In this document: piece by piece, positions 1 to 9,432 of the stretch
How the letters are laid out: each line of letters opens with the position of its first letter
Numbering within the stretch: position 1 is the first letter of the stretch
Assembly (NCBI GenBank): GCA_934437985.1
Contig: CAKSBI010000005.1
Coordinates: forward strand, 20,854-84,853
From: an uncultured Lachnospiraceae bacterium
Lineage (GTDB): Bacteria > Bacillota > Clostridia > Lachnospirales > Lachnospiraceae
DNA length: 64,000 bases
Reading direction: 5' to 3'
Notes under the pieces: generated by a model
Database searches by the model: none
What the model saw: only the letters and a program-made list of their open reading frames with translations
What the model was told of the DNA's origin: nothing
Position numbers and translations under genes: made by a program

Positions 1-642
1 CATAGCGGCATCAATACCGGCAACATCTGATACACCTTCCATCTTAATGAATGCAGCTTCATTAATCATAGGAATAAGGATACGGTTAACAACAAAGCCT
101 GCAGCCTCATTTACCTGTACAGGTGTCTTACCGATCTCTTCCGAAATCTTCTTGATAGCGTCTACAGTCTCATCAGGTGTGTTAACACCGGCAATAACCT
201 CAACAAGCTTCATACGGTCTGCCGGATTGAAGAAGTGCATACCTATCATTGGACGGTTAAGTCCGTTACCAATCTCTGTAATTGAAAGACTTGATGTATT
301 TGAAGCAAAAATACACTCATGCTTGGCAATCTTGTCAAGCTCTGCAAAAGTTGTCTTCTTAACTTCCATGTTCTCAAATGCAGCCTCTACAATAAGGTCA
401 CAGTCAGCACAAAGATTCTCCTTAAGACCCGGAGTGATCTTAGCAAGGATAGCATCTACAGCTTCCTGTGTCATCTTACCTTTCTCCACAAGTCTTGCAT
501 AACCTTTAGCAATCTTATCTTTTCCACCATCTGCCCACTCCTGCTTGATATCGCAGAGTGCTACTTCATAACCCTCTGTCTGTGCAAAAGCCTTAGCAAT
601 ACCCTGGCCCATTGTACCAGCGCCAATAACTCCAACTTTCAT
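1..642 (-). CDS. hbd: 3-hydroxybutyryl-CoA dehydrogenase, N-terminal part (runs off left edge)
   Basis: NAD-dependent enzyme interconverting acetoacetyl-CoA and 3-hydroxybutyryl-CoA, the second step from acetyl-CoA to butyryl-CoA in the cytosol. About 214 codons are present. The N-terminus shows the Rossmann dinucleotide loop GAGTMG at residues 7-12, and further in are the family motifs SNTSSLSITE and MHFFNPADRMKLVEV. The C-terminal substrate-binding helical domain lies outside the window (family length about 280-290). The ATG at 642-640 follows an AGGAGG-type site. It is the third gene of the thl-crt-hbd operon, 42 nt after crt. In related butyrate producers bcd and etfBA usually follow, which would be just left of the window; that is inference. 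Confidence 0.95.
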   Translation of the reverse strand, partial: MKVGVIGAGTMGQGIAKAFAQTEGYEVALCDIKQEWADGGKDKIAKGYARLVEKGKMTQEAVDAILAKITPGLKENLCADCDLIVEAAFENMEVKKTTFAELDKIAKHECIFASNTSSLSITEIGNGLNRPMIGMHFFNPADRMKLVEVIAGVNTPDETVDAIKKISEEIGKTPVQVNEAAGFVVNRILIPMINEAAFIKMEGVSDVAGIDAAM

Positions 643-684
643 TGTGTTACCTCCTTATGTTATTTTTATATAATTAATATATTA

Positions 685-1515
685 TTACTTATTCTGGAAA
701 GGTACAACCTTAAGCTTCTTTGACTTATCCTTCTCAAGGAAGTTACCCATTCCTGCCTTCTGGTCTTCTGTCTCGAAGCAGTTACCAAAAAGCTTCTCTT
801 CAATAACGATTGCCTGATCCATATCTGCCTGAAGACCATCGTTAATTGCCTTCTTACAATTACGTACTGCAATCGGAGCCTGCATTGCAATGCCTGACGC
901 CATCTTATTAGCCGCTGCCATAAGCGCATCCTTAGCTGATACAACAACCTCACCTGCTTCATTAAGCTCGGCTGATACAACCTGGTTAACAAGGCCGATC
1001 CTGTATGCCTCTGCTGCCTTAATGTTACGTGCTGTATAGATAAGCTGCTTAGCCATTCCCGGTGATACAAGTCTTGCAAGTCTCTGTGTTCCACCAAATC
1101 CCGGTGTAATTCCAAGACCAACCTCCGGCTGACCAAATACTGCGTTATCAGAACAGATTCTGATATCACAACTCATTGAAATCTCGCATCCACCGCCAAG
1201 TGCAAATCCGTTAACAGCTGCAATAACAGGGATTGGGAATGTCTCAAGCTTTCTGAATACATCATTACCCTTCTTACCAAATGCTTCACCTTCTGCCTTG
1301 GTAAGTGTACTCATCTCTCCGATATCGGCACCTGCTACGAATGACTTCTCACCGGCACCTGTTAAGATAAGACATCTTACTGTATCAAGGTCTACATTGT
1401 CAAGTGTTGCGTTAAGTTCATCAAGAACCTGTGAGTTAAGAGCATTAAGAGCTTTCTCACGATTGATTGTAATAGTGCCTACAGCGCCATTAACTTCATA
1501 TAAAATATAATCCAT
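685..1515 (-). CDS. crt: 3-hydroxybutyryl-CoA dehydratase (crotonase)
   Basis: Dehydrates 3-hydroxybutyryl-CoA to crotonyl-CoA in butyrate synthesis. The 276-residue product has the enoyl-CoA hydratase fold: oxyanion-hole segment AGADIGEM at 61-68, second oxyanion glycines GGGCE with Glu111, and Glu131 in GQPEVGLG. The Glu pair spaced by 20 residues is the catalytic pair of true hydratases. The ATG at 1515 was chosen because AGGAGA stands 6-7 nt before it; an in-frame ATG ten codons upstream lacks a site. It is slightly longer than typical crotonases (about 260) through a Lys-rich C-terminal tail. It sits 54 nt after thlA and 42 nt before hbd. Confidence 0.95.
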   Translation of the reverse strand: MDYILYEVNGAVGTITINREKALNALNSQVLDELNATLDNVDLDTVRCLILTGAGEKSFVAGADIGEMSTLTKAEGEAFGKKGNDVFRKLETFPIPVIAAVNGFALGGGCEISMSCDIRICSDNAVFGQPEVGLGITPGFGGTQRLARLVSPGMAKQLIYTARNIKAAEAYRIGLVNQVVSAELNEAGEVVVSAKDALMAAANKMASGIAMQAPIAVRNCKKAINDGLQADMDQAIVIEEKLFGNCFETEDQKAGMGNFLEKDKSKKLKVVPFQNK

Positions 1516-1569
1516 GGTATATCTCCTTTTGATGTTATTATGCACAATACTCAGATTGAGGTATAGTGA

Positions 1570-2760
1570 TTAACCCTCATACTTCTCAACGATAGTAGCA
1601 CAACCCATTCCACCACCGATACAAAGTGTAGCAAGTCCTTTCTTAGCATTAGGATCTGCTTCCATCTCATGAAGAAGTGTAACTAAGATACGGCATCCTG
1701 AAGCTCCAACCGGATGTCCAAGTGCGATAGCACCACCATTAGGATTAAGCTGCTTATCAACATCAATTCCAAGCTCTCTTCCTACAGCGATTGACTGGGC
1801 TGCAAATGCTTCATTAGCCTCAATAATATCAAAATCAGAAATCTGGCAGCCTGCCTTGGCCATAACCTTCTTCGTTGCCGGAACAGGACCGATACCCATA
1901 ACCTCAGGCCTGCATCCTGCCAGTCCTCCTGCTACCCATGTAGCCATTGGCTTAACACCAAGCTCCTTAGCTTTCTCTTCTGTCATAACAACAACGGCTG
2001 CAGCACCATCATTGATACCTGATGCATTACCGGCTGTTACAAAGCCGTCTTTGTTGATTGGTCTGAGCTTAGCAAGACCTTCCATTGTAGAACCAGCCCT
2101 AGGTCCTTCATCCTTCTTGAATTCTATCTCCTGCTTCTTCATCTTAACAGTTACAGGAACTATCTCCTTATCGAATGCTCCCTTAGCCTGGGCTGCCTCA
2201 GCTTTCTGCTGGCTCTTAAGTGCAAACTCATCAAGCTCTTCACGGGTGATTCCCCATTCCCTGCAGATATTATCTGCGGTTGTGATCATGTGATAATCAT
2301 TAAATGCATCCCACAGAGCATCATTTACCATGCAGTCCTTCATTACTGCATTGTTCATACGATATCCGAAACGTGCCTTGTCAAGTGCATAAGGAGCCAT
2401 TGACATATTCTCCATACCACCTGCCACAACAACATCAGCTTCACCTGCCAGGATCATCTGTGCAGCCTGGTTAACACAGTTAAGACCTGAGCCGCATACA
2501 ACATTCATTGTTACAGCCGGAACTTCATTAGGGATTCCTGCATGGATTGAAGCCTGACGTGCAACATTCTGTCCAAGACCAGCCTGGATTACACAGCCCA
2601 TGTATACCTGGTCTACATCTTCTCCCTTAATACCCGCCCTGTTAAGAGCTTCCTTGATTACGATTGAACCAAGCTTTACTGCAGGAGTAGTACCAAGTGA
2701 TCCTCCCATTGTTCCGATAGCTGTACGACAAGCACCAGCTATAACTATTTTCTTTGCCAT
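1570..2760 (-). CDS. thlA: acetyl-CoA acetyltransferase (thiolase)
   Basis: Condenses two acetyl-CoA to acetoacetyl-CoA, the entry step of the butyrate pathway. At 396 residues it has the usual thiolase length. The catalytic residues are visible: nucleophile Cys89 in NVVCGSG, the NEAFA motif at 316-320, His349 in GHPVGASG, and Cys380 in the C-terminal CIGGGMG motif. The start follows AAGGAGG. It is the first gene of the thl-crt-hbd operon. About 127 nt separate it from the upstream coaD gene on the same strand, with no strong terminator seen between them, so its promoter is uncertain. Confidence 0.96.
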   Translation of the reverse strand: MAKKIVIAGACRTAIGTMGGSLGTTPAVKLGSIVIKEALNRAGIKGEDVDQVYMGCVIQAGLGQNVARQASIHAGIPNEVPAVTMNVVCGSGLNCVNQAAQMILAGEADVVVAGGMENMSMAPYALDKARFGYRMNNAVMKDCMVNDALWDAFNDYHMITTADNICREWGITREELDEFALKSQQKAEAAQAKGAFDKEIVPVTVKMKKQEIEFKKDEGPRAGSTMEGLAKLRPINKDGFVTAGNASGINDGAAAVVVMTEEKAKELGVKPMATWVAGGLAGCRPEVMGIGPVPATKKVMAKAGCQISDFDIIEANEAFAAQSIAVGRELGIDVDKQLNPNGGAIALGHPVGASGCRILVTLLHEMEADPNAKKGLATLCIGGGMGCATIVEKYEG

Positions 2761-2887
2761 AGTAAAAAATCCTCCTTATAGAAAATTAATTAATATTATA
2801 TTAATACTGTTAAACATATGCCTTGCGGAATCATTAACAGCAATTAATCCTATACAGTCAGCACATGATGGCCGGTATATACTAAAA

Positions 2888-3367
2888 TCATGAATTCATC
2901 TTCTTAATTACTGCTTCCCTGACATTAGGTGGCACAAAGCCTGAAATATCCGAACCATAGCAGGCTACTTCCTTAACTATGGTCGAACTTAAAAATGCGT
3001 ATTCAAGACTTGTAGTGAAAAACATTGTATCGACGTCAGGTGCAATCCTGTGATTAGTCTGGGCTATCTGCATCTCTATCTCAAAATCAGTTACAGCCCT
3101 CAGGCCACGGATAATAATCGATGCGTCATTATTCCTTGCGAAATCAACCGTCAGCCCCGAAAATACCTGAACAGATACATTGGGAATATCAGCAACCGCT
3201 TCTTCTATAAGAAGCCTGCGTTCCTCCATCGTAAACATCGGATTCTTCTCACTGTTAACAAGAATTCCTATTATAAGTTCATCAACAGCCCTGGCTGCCC
3301 TTGTAATTATATCCAGATGACCATATGTGATCGGGTCAAAACTTCCGGGATATACCGCTTTAACCAT
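2888..3367 (-). CDS. coaD: phosphopantetheine adenylyltransferase
   Basis: Transfers AMP from ATP to 4'-phosphopantetheine, the penultimate step of coenzyme A synthesis. The 159-residue product matches the family length. Motifs: GSFDPITYGH at 8-17, which carries the nucleotidyltransferase TxGH signature, and SSTIVKEV near the C-terminus (the family ISSTxVR-type loop). The open frame extends 37 codons further upstream, but this ATG follows AGAGGT and gives the canonical N-terminus MVKAVYPGSFDP. It lies apart from the pan/coaBC operon at 9.8-14.3 kb, which makes the rest of the pathway up to phosphopantetheine. Confidence 0.95.
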   Translation of the reverse strand: MVKAVYPGSFDPITYGHLDIITRAARAVDELIIGILVNSEKNPMFTMEERRLLIEEAVADIPNVSVQVFSGLTVDFARNNDASIIIRGLRAVTDFEIEMQIAQTNHRIAPDVDTMFFTTSLEYAFLSSTIVKEVACYGSDISGFVPPNVREAVIKKMNS

Positions 3368-3500
3368 CTTCAATACCTCTGATAAATCTGTTACAACCTG
3401 TACATCATACAACATTGTCAAAAAATTATCAATCTTTTTTTTAAGAAAAGCCAAAACCACATAACATGGCTTGACCACCGCTACTGCACACTATAATTTG

Positions 3501-3529
3501 ATTATATTACATAACAGGCAAAATAACAA
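3501..3529 (-). promoter_or_regulatory. predicted sigma-A promoter of coaD
   Basis: Read on the minus strand, TTGTTA (3529-3524), 17 nt spacer, TATAAT (3506-3501). Transcription would start near 3494, about 127 nt before the coaD ATG. It overlaps the arm of the hairpin at 3515-3552. Confidence 0.5.
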
Positions 3530-3552
3530 TACTTAAATAGTTATTTTGCCTG
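3515..3552 (-). terminator. hairpin terminating the SH3/Fn3 protein gene
   Basis: A perfect 13-bp inverted repeat (3515-3527 with 3540-3552) with a 12-nt loop, just after the stop of the gene ending at 3565. The T-tract after the stem is poor, so it may be a weak terminator. Confidence 0.6.
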
Positions 3553-3564
3553 CTGTATGTATAA

Positions 3565-5406
3565 TTACTTTTCCCTGCCGACATTTTTACTCTTAGACTT
3601 TGATGCCTGCTTTTTCAGCTTAGCTGCGTTAGCCTTGCTGCTCTTTGACTTACTATTCTTTGACTTACTATTCTTTGACTTACTGTTCTTTGACTTCTTA
3701 CCCTTCTTTGTTACTTTATCCTTCTTAAGTGTTTTAACCTTAGTTGCCTTGGTCCATTTTCCATATATAAACTTTCCGCCCGCTTCTGTCTTAACATATG
3801 AACGTGCACGGTAACGGATATAATATGTAGTATTCTTCTTAAGATTCTTAATCGCCTTAACATTTGAAAACAGACCGGTCTGCTTTATCTTCGCTTTCGT
3901 AAAATTCTTATCAGTACTATACTGTACCGAATACACTTCACCAAAGTCCTTTTTTATCTGTATCTTATTCTTATATGCCTTAAATTCTTTTCTCTTAAGC
4001 TTATCAGGGGTATATGGCGGTTTTAATTCAATGTATGTCTCCTTAGTAGCCGTGTCACCATAATTAGCAGCAACTATTACGAGCAGATAATTCCTGCCCT
4101 CTGAGTACGCCCTGTCAACTACAATTGAGTTCGTTGTATAATGATACTCCCTGTACAAAATATTAGTACCGCTCATTGCGAGCTTTGGAAATGTCCTGGT
4201 TATCGCAACCCTGTAATCCGTACAGCCGTCAATCGCATCCCAGCCAATCACATACTGGTTATCAACAATATCAAGAATCCTGAGATTACCTACATTCTTC
4301 GGTATCTTCTTCTCGTAGTCCACATCAAGGTACTGGCTCTTAACATATGCTTTCATACTGTTGTAGAATATCACGGACCACTCACTGTTGCTTTCTGCCT
4401 GATACAGATCCACAAGCGCACCCTCATAAAGACATCCAAGGATATTGCCATTAGTAATCTCCGGTGTAGAACGTACATTAAGATACTTTTGCTTATTCGC
4501 GGTCAGATTATATACCTTTGCCTTCACCGCACCCTCCGGCACCGGTGTATCCGTCCTGTACACATTAACACTCTTGGAATTAATGTAATAATATCCCTTA
4601 TTAGCAAGATAATTAGTCGGGGTCTTAACATTAAATGCCACCTTATAATATGTATCACTTGAGCCGGCTGCTGTTGACGGCACAAGGTCTAATGATACGA
4701 TATCAAGCTCTGTATTAATTCCAACCTTATATACTTCCCCTGACTCACATTTTCCCGGAACCGGGTTGATACCCGTAACCGATGTGGTTGTCTTTCCTTT
4801 TGCAACTACATTAGGAACTTCTCCATCAGGGATAACATTATCTCTTCTTCTTGTATCAAGTACAACCTTGTCCCTCTGTATCTTATAAAAGCCTGCCGGA
4901 TGCGATTCCTGCAAAAGGTACTGCTTACACATAGCCGGACTATCACCGAAGCTCTTATATCCATTGTCCCAGAATGTAACCCACCTGTCATCATAGTCAA
5001 CAACCTTAAGTCTTGAAGTCTGTCTTTCAAGATATCCGCCATTTATCCATGTAAAATCACGATATCCCACTACTTCAGAATATATCTCCTTAAGATTCTC
5101 TATATTACCCTGTGGAATATACGTAGGATCAACCTGCTTACCCTGGATCAGCGTTCCCGGCTCAAGCTCATATATTATTACGGTATTACCCGACTTGGGT
5201 TCAAGGCTGCCTCCCATTATATAACCGTCTGCAATAATGCTGATATCCGGACATGCCTGGTTAATATAAACCGTGTGATATCTTGATACGTCCCCTGCTG
5301 CCTTTGCTTCCTTTCCGGTTCCCACTCCCTGTATGGCAATAGCAGCCATACAGATTGCAAAAAACAGATAGCGCCACGCCTTTTCTTTATATATTTTTCC
5401 TTTCAT
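3565..5406 (-). CDS. secreted protein with SH3-like and fibronectin-III-like domains and Lys/Ser-rich tail
   Basis: I do not know a specific function. The 613-residue product begins with a basic stretch and hydrophobic segment (LFFAICMAAIAIQGVG) followed by Ala-rich residues, a typical signal peptide. Near residues 310-375 there is a bacterial SH3-like segment (KYLNVRSTPEITNGNILG). Near 380-450 and 480-560 are Fn3-like strands (YVIGWDAIDGCTDYRVA; TTYYIRYRARSYV). The C-terminus is a very basic low-complexity tail with tandem NSKSK units, possibly binding teichoic acids or peptidoglycan. Start: ATG at 5406 after GGAGGACAG; the frame is open 22 codons further. Domain calls are by eye. Confidence 0.8.
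   Translation of the reverse strand: MKGKIYKEKAWRYLFFAICMAAIAIQGVGTGKEAKAAGDVSRYHTVYINQACPDISIIADGYIMGGSLEPKSGNTVIIYELEPGTLIQGKQVDPTYIPQGNIENLKEIYSEVVGYRDFTWINGGYLERQTSRLKVVDYDDRWVTFWDNGYKSFGDSPAMCKQYLLQESHPAGFYKIQRDKVVLDTRRRDNVIPDGEVPNVVAKGKTTTSVTGINPVPGKCESGEVYKVGINTELDIVSLDLVPSTAAGSSDTYYKVAFNVKTPTNYLANKGYYYINSKSVNVYRTDTPVPEGAVKAKVYNLTANKQKYLNVRSTPEITNGNILGCLYEGALVDLYQAESNSEWSVIFYNSMKAYVKSQYLDVDYEKKIPKNVGNLRILDIVDNQYVIGWDAIDGCTDYRVAITRTFPKLAMSGTNILYREYHYTTNSIVVDRAYSEGRNYLLVIVAANYGDTATKETYIELKPPYTPDKLKRKEFKAYKNKIQIKKDFGEVYSVQYSTDKNFTKAKIKQTGLFSNVKAIKNLKKNTTYYIRYRARSYVKTEAGGKFIYGKWTKATKVKTLKKDKVTKKGKKSKNSKSKNSKSKNSKSKSSKANAAKLKKQASKSKSKNVGREK
3644..3700. repeat. 15-bp coding tandem repeat (NSKSK units)
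   Basis: Three copies of a 15-bp unit (plus-strand tttgacttactattc, third copy with one change) plus a partial fourth, in frame, encoding the Asn-Ser-Lys-Ser-Lys repeats in the C-terminal tail of the secreted protein. Confidence 0.8.
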
Positions 5407-5553
5407 AAACTGTCCTCCCACTTTATTAATGTTCTTTTTTTTTAATATATAACTATATGATAGATTATGCATAATAATTATATCTCATTTTTCTTTTAAA
5501 ATAAACTAATTTTTATATTTTCTTAATAGAATAACGTTTCATTTGTTTTAAGC

Positions 5554-5581
5554 TTGACATAAAAGTCTGGCGTGTTATTAT
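5554..5581 (+). promoter_or_regulatory. predicted sigma-A promoter of ptb-buk
   Basis: TTGACA (5554-5559), 16-nt spacer, TATTAT (5576-5581). The predicted start near 5588 leaves a leader of about 40 nt before ptb. Confidence 0.6.
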
Positions 5582-5627
5582 TACATGGTATACATTTTAC
5601 TATTATAAATAAGAAGAGGTGCAGAAA

Positions 5628-6548
5628 ATGAAAAAGGGATTTGATTCAATTCTGGCAAAGGTTGCTGAGTGTGACCTTAAGAAAGTTTCGGTTGCAGTAG
5701 CCCAAGATGCAGAGGTACTTGAGGCAATTATGCTTGCAAAAGAAAAAAATATTGCGGATGCCATTCTTGTCGGTGATGCTGACGAGATAACAAAGATAGC
5801 AGCAGAGATTGACATGGACTTAAGTGACTACGAAGTAATTGATGTCAAAGACAAGACAGAAGCTGCTTTAACCGCAGTTAAGCTTGTTCATGACGGCAAG
5901 GCTGACATGTACATGAAGGGACTTATTGATACTAAGGGATTCTTAAAGAGTATCCTTAATAAGGAAGTTGGTCTTCGTACAGGAAAGGCACTGTCGCATG
6001 TATGTGTATTCGAGATCAAAGGAATTGAACAGCTTTTATTCCTTTCAGACGTTGCATTTATCCCATATCCTACACTTGAAGACAAGGTATCAATCATCAA
6101 CAACACTGTTGAGGTGTGCCATGCATGTGGTATAGAGATGCCTAAGGTTGCCCCTGTTGCAGCAGTTGAGGTTGTTAACCCTAAGATGCCTGCCACTGTT
6201 GATGCTGCCGAGCTCACTAAGATGAATGAGGAAGGTAAGATTACCGGCTGTATCGTTGACGGTCCACTTTCAGGAGACCTAGCAATATTCCCTGAGGCAG
6301 CCAGGCATAAGGGAGCTACAGACAGAAAGATCGTCGGTGATGCTGATGTCATTCTCTTCCCTGACATCCACGCAGGTAACCTTGTTTACAAGTTCATCGT
6401 ACATACAACCGAATTTAAGAATGGTTGTATCCTTACCGGAACTTCAGCCCCTGCCATCTTAACATCACGTTCAGACAGTGCTGACACCAAGGTTAACTCA
6501 ATCGCACTTGCTGCTGTTGTTGCAGAGGCTATGAAAAAGAATAAGTAG
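5628..6548 (+). CDS. ptb: phosphate butyryltransferase
   Basis: Converts butyryl-CoA and phosphate to butyryl phosphate and CoA, the first of the two terminal steps of butyrate formation in the kinase route. The 306 residues match the phosphate acetyl/butyryltransferase family, with conserved stretches such as [17 protein letters not shown] and the C-terminal [22 protein letters not shown] at 5628 is used because AGAGGTG lies 6 nt before it and contains the alternative GTG at 5619. It is co-transcribed with buk (17-nt gap), and together they give ATP and butyrate. Confidence 0.95.
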   Translation: MKKGFDSILAKVAECDLKKVSVAVAQDAEVLEAIMLAKEKNIADAILVGDADEITKIAAEIDMDLSDYEVIDVKDKTEAALTAVKLVHDGKADMYMKGLIDTKGFLKSILNKEVGLRTGKALSHVCVFEIKGIEQLLFLSDVAFIPYPTLEDKVSIINNTVEVCHACGIEMPKVAPVAAVEVVNPKMPATVDAAELTKMNEEGKITGCIVDGPLSGDLAIFPEAARHKGATDRKIVGDADVILFPDIHAGNLVYKFIVHTTEFKNGCILTGTSAPAILTSRSDSADTKVNSIALAAVVAEAMKKNK

Positions 6549-6565
6549 AGAGGAGAAGTATTATT

Positions 6566-7630
6566 ATGGTAAAGAGTCTTATAATTAATCCCGGCTCCAC
6601 TTCAACAAAGCTTGGGGTATTTGAGGATGAGACACTCGTATTTGAAGAGACACTTCGTCACTCAACAGAAGAGATCGCACAGTATGCATCAATTGTTGAC
6701 CAGACAGATTTCAGAAAAGATATCATCCTTGGTTTCCTTAAGGAAAAGGGTGTTGATGTAGCAAGCTTTGATGTTATTGTTGGCCGTGGCGGTATGCTTA
6801 AACCTATTCCGGGCGGAACATATGCTGTAACTGATGAGCTTCTTAATGACCTTAAGATTGGTAAGAGCGGACAGCATGCTTCTAATCTTGGTGGTATTCT
6901 TGCAAGGGATATCGGTGATTCTATCGGAAAGCCTTCATATATCGTTGACCCTGTAGTTGTTGACGAGCTTGAGCCTGTTTCAAGATATTCAGGTGTACCT
7001 GAGCTCCCGAGAATTTCAGTATTCCATGCACTTAACCAGAAAGCCGTGGCACGCCGCTACGCTAAGGAAGCCGGTAAGAAGTATGAAGAGCTTAACCTCA
7101 TCGTTGTCCATATGGGCGGTGGCGTTTCAGTAGGACCACACAGACAGGGTAAGGTTATTGATATCTTCAACGCGCTTGATGGAGATGGTGCATTTTCACC
7201 TGAGAGAGCCGGAGCCGTTCCTGTTGGTTCACTTGTTAAAATGTGCTTCTCAGGCAAGTACACAGAAAAAGAAGTATATAAGAAGCTTGTCGGTAACGGG
7301 GGCTTCAATGCTTACCTCGGAACTAATGACATGCGTGACGTTGAGAAGATGGTAAATGATGGTGATGCACATGCCGCCGAAGTAAGAGATGCATTTATTA
7401 TGCAGATGAGTAAAAATATTGGTGCTATGGCAACAGTTCTTAAGGGAAAAGTTGACCAGATCATCGTAACAGGCGGTATTGCGTACGATAAAGCTGTTGT
7501 AGCAGGACTTAAGGAGCGTTGCGAGTGGATTGCACCATTCACGGTATATCCCGGCGAGGACGAGCTTCTTGCACTTGCACAGGGCGGACTTCGTGTCATT
7601 AATGGCGAGGAAGAAGCTAAGCCTTATTGA
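6566..7630 (+). CDS. buk: butyrate kinase
   Basis: Phosphorylates ADP with butyryl phosphate, giving butyrate and ATP. The 354 residues match the usual length for this acetokinase-fold family. The N-terminal NPGSTSTK motif (8-15), [10 protein letters not shown] and the C-terminal [12 protein letters not shown] and [14 protein letters not shown] segments are family hallmarks. RBS AGAGGAGAAG precedes the ATG. It follows ptb directly and is closed by the hairpin at 7691-7731. Presence of buk indicates that butyrate can be made by the kinase route; whether a butyryl-CoA:acetate CoA-transferase also exists cannot be seen here. Confidence 0.96.
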   Translation: MVKSLIINPGSTSTKLGVFEDETLVFEETLRHSTEEIAQYASIVDQTDFRKDIILGFLKEKGVDVASFDVIVGRGGMLKPIPGGTYAVTDELLNDLKIGKSGQHASNLGGILARDIGDSIGKPSYIVDPVVVDELEPVSRYSGVPELPRISVFHALNQKAVARRYAKEAGKKYEELNLIVVHMGGGVSVGPHRQGKVIDIFNALDGDGAFSPERAGAVPVGSLVKMCFSGKYTEKEVYKKLVGNGGFNAYLGTNDMRDVEKMVNDGDAHAAEVRDAFIMQMSKNIGAMATVLKGKVDQIIVTGGIAYDKAVVAGLKERCEWIAPFTVYPGEDELLALAQGGLRVINGEEEAKPY

Positions 7631-7690
7631 TGTTTTAAGCCACAATGAACAAGTTTTACTGACATCAAATATTCTTTAAAATAATTAAGG

Positions 7691-7731
7691 CAGACCATGT
7701 TTTGCGGCAGCTAACCGCATAACATGGTCTG
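7691..7731 (+). terminator. terminator of ptb-buk
   Basis: Long inverted repeat: 17 bp with one T-T mismatch (7691-7707 with 7715-7731) and a 7-nt loop, starting 60 nt after the buk stop and followed by a short T-containing tract. Confidence 0.75.
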
Positions 7732-7741
7732 TCTTTACTAT

Positions 7742-7888
7742 TCACATAATTGTGTAATTATCTTCCCCTGAATTGTTACTGTTCTCCTCATTCAACAGCT
7801 TTGCTTTTCTGACTGCCTTTCTTAAAGTACTCATGGCATCATATATTTCATCTTCCGTTGCTGCCTGGGCAATCAGATAATAACATAT
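7742..7888 (-). pseudogene. short orphan frame, possible gene remnant
   Basis: Minus-strand frame of about 48 codons ending with TGA at 7744-7742. It reads as a plausible helical protein end (YLIAQAATEDEIYDAM, then a basic RKAVRKAKLL segment) but an in-frame TAG closes it upstream and no ATG with a ribosome site precedes the conserved-looking part. It may be the leftover 3' end of a deleted gene; the family is unknown. Confidence 0.25.
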
Positions 7889-7944
7889 CTAATTATTATT
7901 TGCAATCTTTAGTCATTTTTTGCAATCTCTAATTTTTATTTATT

Positions 7945-7973
7945 TTTACTTATATTTAATTATATGGTATAAT
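7945..7973 (+). promoter_or_regulatory. possible promoter of the DUF1294 gene
   Basis: TTTACT (7945-7950), 17-nt spacer, TATAAT (7968-7973). The -35 is poor; the -10 is perfect. Confidence 0.4.
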
Positions 7974-8017
7974 TATGTAAAATTCATTTAAAGATTAGTA
8001 GAAATATGGAGATAACT

Positions 8018-8335
8018 ATGATTGATTTTACATTTTTTTCAGATTCATACAACATTAGCAATAATATTAACATTCTGTTAGTACTATACTTACTTGTGAT
8101 GAACATTACCGGTATTGCAGTAATGGCCATAGACAAATCAAAAGCCAGACACCACGCATGGCGTATCCCCGAAAAGACACTTTTTTTAGTCAGTCTCCTC
8201 GGGGGAAGCCTCGGCACATGGGCTGGCATGTATATTTTCAGACATAAGACACGGCATTGGTATTTTGTGGCCGGAATGCCTGCAATATTTTTTATACAAA
8301 TAGCTGTTTTAGTATATTTTATGTATATCCGGTAA
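8018..8335 (+). CDS. DUF1294 family membrane protein
   Basis: Small integral membrane protein of 105 residues with the DUF1294 signature: MAIDKSKARHHAWRIPEKT followed by LVSLLGGSLGTWAGMYIFRHKT. Hydrophobic segments at about 18-36, 58-78 and 85-103 suggest three membrane passes. Its function is not established. The ATG at 8018 is preferred because GGAG is 6 nt before it; an ATG four codons earlier contains that site. It stands alone, convergent with the cation exchanger gene. Confidence 0.85.
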   Translation: MIDFTFFSDSYNISNNINILLVLYLLVMNITGIAVMAIDKSKARHHAWRIPEKTLFLVSLLGGSLGTWAGMYIFRHKTRHWYFVAGMPAIFFIQIAVLVYFMYIR

Positions 8336-8372
8336 TCATCAGGATATACTTATATGACCGGTATTCCATGTC

Positions 8373-9362
8373 TTATACAATCCTGCTGAAGTACAGCGCA
8401 TAGCTGCACAGCATGACAATCCCGGCAAATCTGCCAAGCTTATGATTCTTATTCACAGAAAATACCATCAATATCAAAAGTGCCGCTATTGCAACAGCCG
8501 TATCAAAGATAAATGGTCTGGCAAATGGTACAGGTATCATCATTGACGACAAGCCTATAACAAAAAGGATATTGAAAATGTTGCTGCCAATGATATTTCC
8601 TATTGCAATATCCGCATTCCCTTTTCTTGCGGCGGATAATGAAGTAAATAATTCCGGCAGTGATGTTCCGAGCGCAATTATTGTAAGGCCAATGAATCTG
8701 TCACTGACACCAAAATCTTTTGCCAGCTGTACCGCCGCATCGACAGTAATATTGCTCCCGAGTATTACAAAGAATAATCCTGCAAGTGTGGCAATGAGCG
8801 CTTTTCCCATCGAAAAATGTCTGACCTCCTGTGCCACGAGTTCTGCCGCTGTCTCATCTGACGCTGCCGGTGAATCCTCACAGGATGCTCCATCCAAAGC
8901 CCTGCCGCCTTTTTTTGCACCCCACAGCAGGTATCCGATATATCCGCAGAATACAACAATGAAAATAATGCCATCCGGCAGCCCTATTTCTCCATCAATC
9001 CCAAGCAGCAATAACAGAACAGTCACAACAATACAGACCGGCAGGTCAATAAATATTGCCGACTTTGACGCTGCAATAGGCGTTATAACCGATGTAAGAC
9101 CCAGGATGATAAGAACATTCAGAATATTACTTCCAACAATATTGCCTATGGTTATGTCCGCATTCCCCTTGAATGCCGCCGAAATGCTGACCGCCGCCTC
9201 GGGTGCGCTGGTTCCCATCGCAACAACAGTCAGTCCGATAACGAGCTGCGGAATGCCAAATCCGGCAGCAATACTGCTTGAGCCGTCAACAAAATAATCA
9301 GCACCCTTTACCAGCATAATAAAGCCGATAACAATTAATAAAGCCTGTACAAAAACATCCAT
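8373..9362 (-). CDS. CaCA-family Na+/Ca2+ (cation) exchanger
   Basis: Polytopic inner-membrane antiporter of 329 residues, of the YrbG/K+-dependent Na+/Ca2+ exchanger type. The two inverted alpha repeats are clear: GTSAPEAAVS with GNADITIGNIVGSNILN in the first half, and GTSLPELFTS with GNADIAIGNIIGSNIFN in the second. Acidic Glu residues in both GTSxPE motifs are the usual cation ligands. A charged cytosolic loop lies near the middle. RBS GGGAGG. Transcribed from a strong promoter with a long leader that looks like a yybP-ykoY (Mn2+) riboswitch, which suggests that the physiological ion is manganese or that Mn2+ regulates it. Confidence 0.92.
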   Translation of the reverse strand: MDVFVQALLIVIGFIMLVKGADYFVDGSSSIAAGFGIPQLVIGLTVVAMGTSAPEAAVSISAAFKGNADITIGNIVGSNILNVLIILGLTSVITPIAASKSAIFIDLPVCIVVTVLLLLLGIDGEIGLPDGIIFIVVFCGYIGYLLWGAKKGGRALDGASCEDSPAASDETAAELVAQEVRHFSMGKALIATLAGLFFVILGSNITVDAAVQLAKDFGVSDRFIGLTIIALGTSLPELFTSLSAARKGNADIAIGNIIGSNIFNILFVIGLSSMMIPVPFARPFIFDTAVAIAALLILMVFSVNKNHKLGRFAGIVMLCSYALYFSRIV

Positions 9363-9432
9363 GATAATATCCTCCCTTTCATTGAAAGCGGCATATTTTC
9401 ATTCATAAATGTTTTACAGCAAACAAAAAAGA

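Larger units (their letters stand above)
7632..8017. other. intergenic region between buk and the DUF1294 gene
   Basis: Holds the buk terminator hairpin (7691-7731), a short minus-strand open frame with no good start (7742-7888) and an AT-rich stretch with two imperfect copies of a TTGCAATCT word near 7899 and 7920, then a predicted promoter. Nothing else recognised. Confidence 0.6.

Noticed and set aside
666..1169. Arg/Leu-rich minus-strand frame over crt
   Set aside because: Shadow frame of the crotonase gene; composition and lack of start signal show it is not coding.
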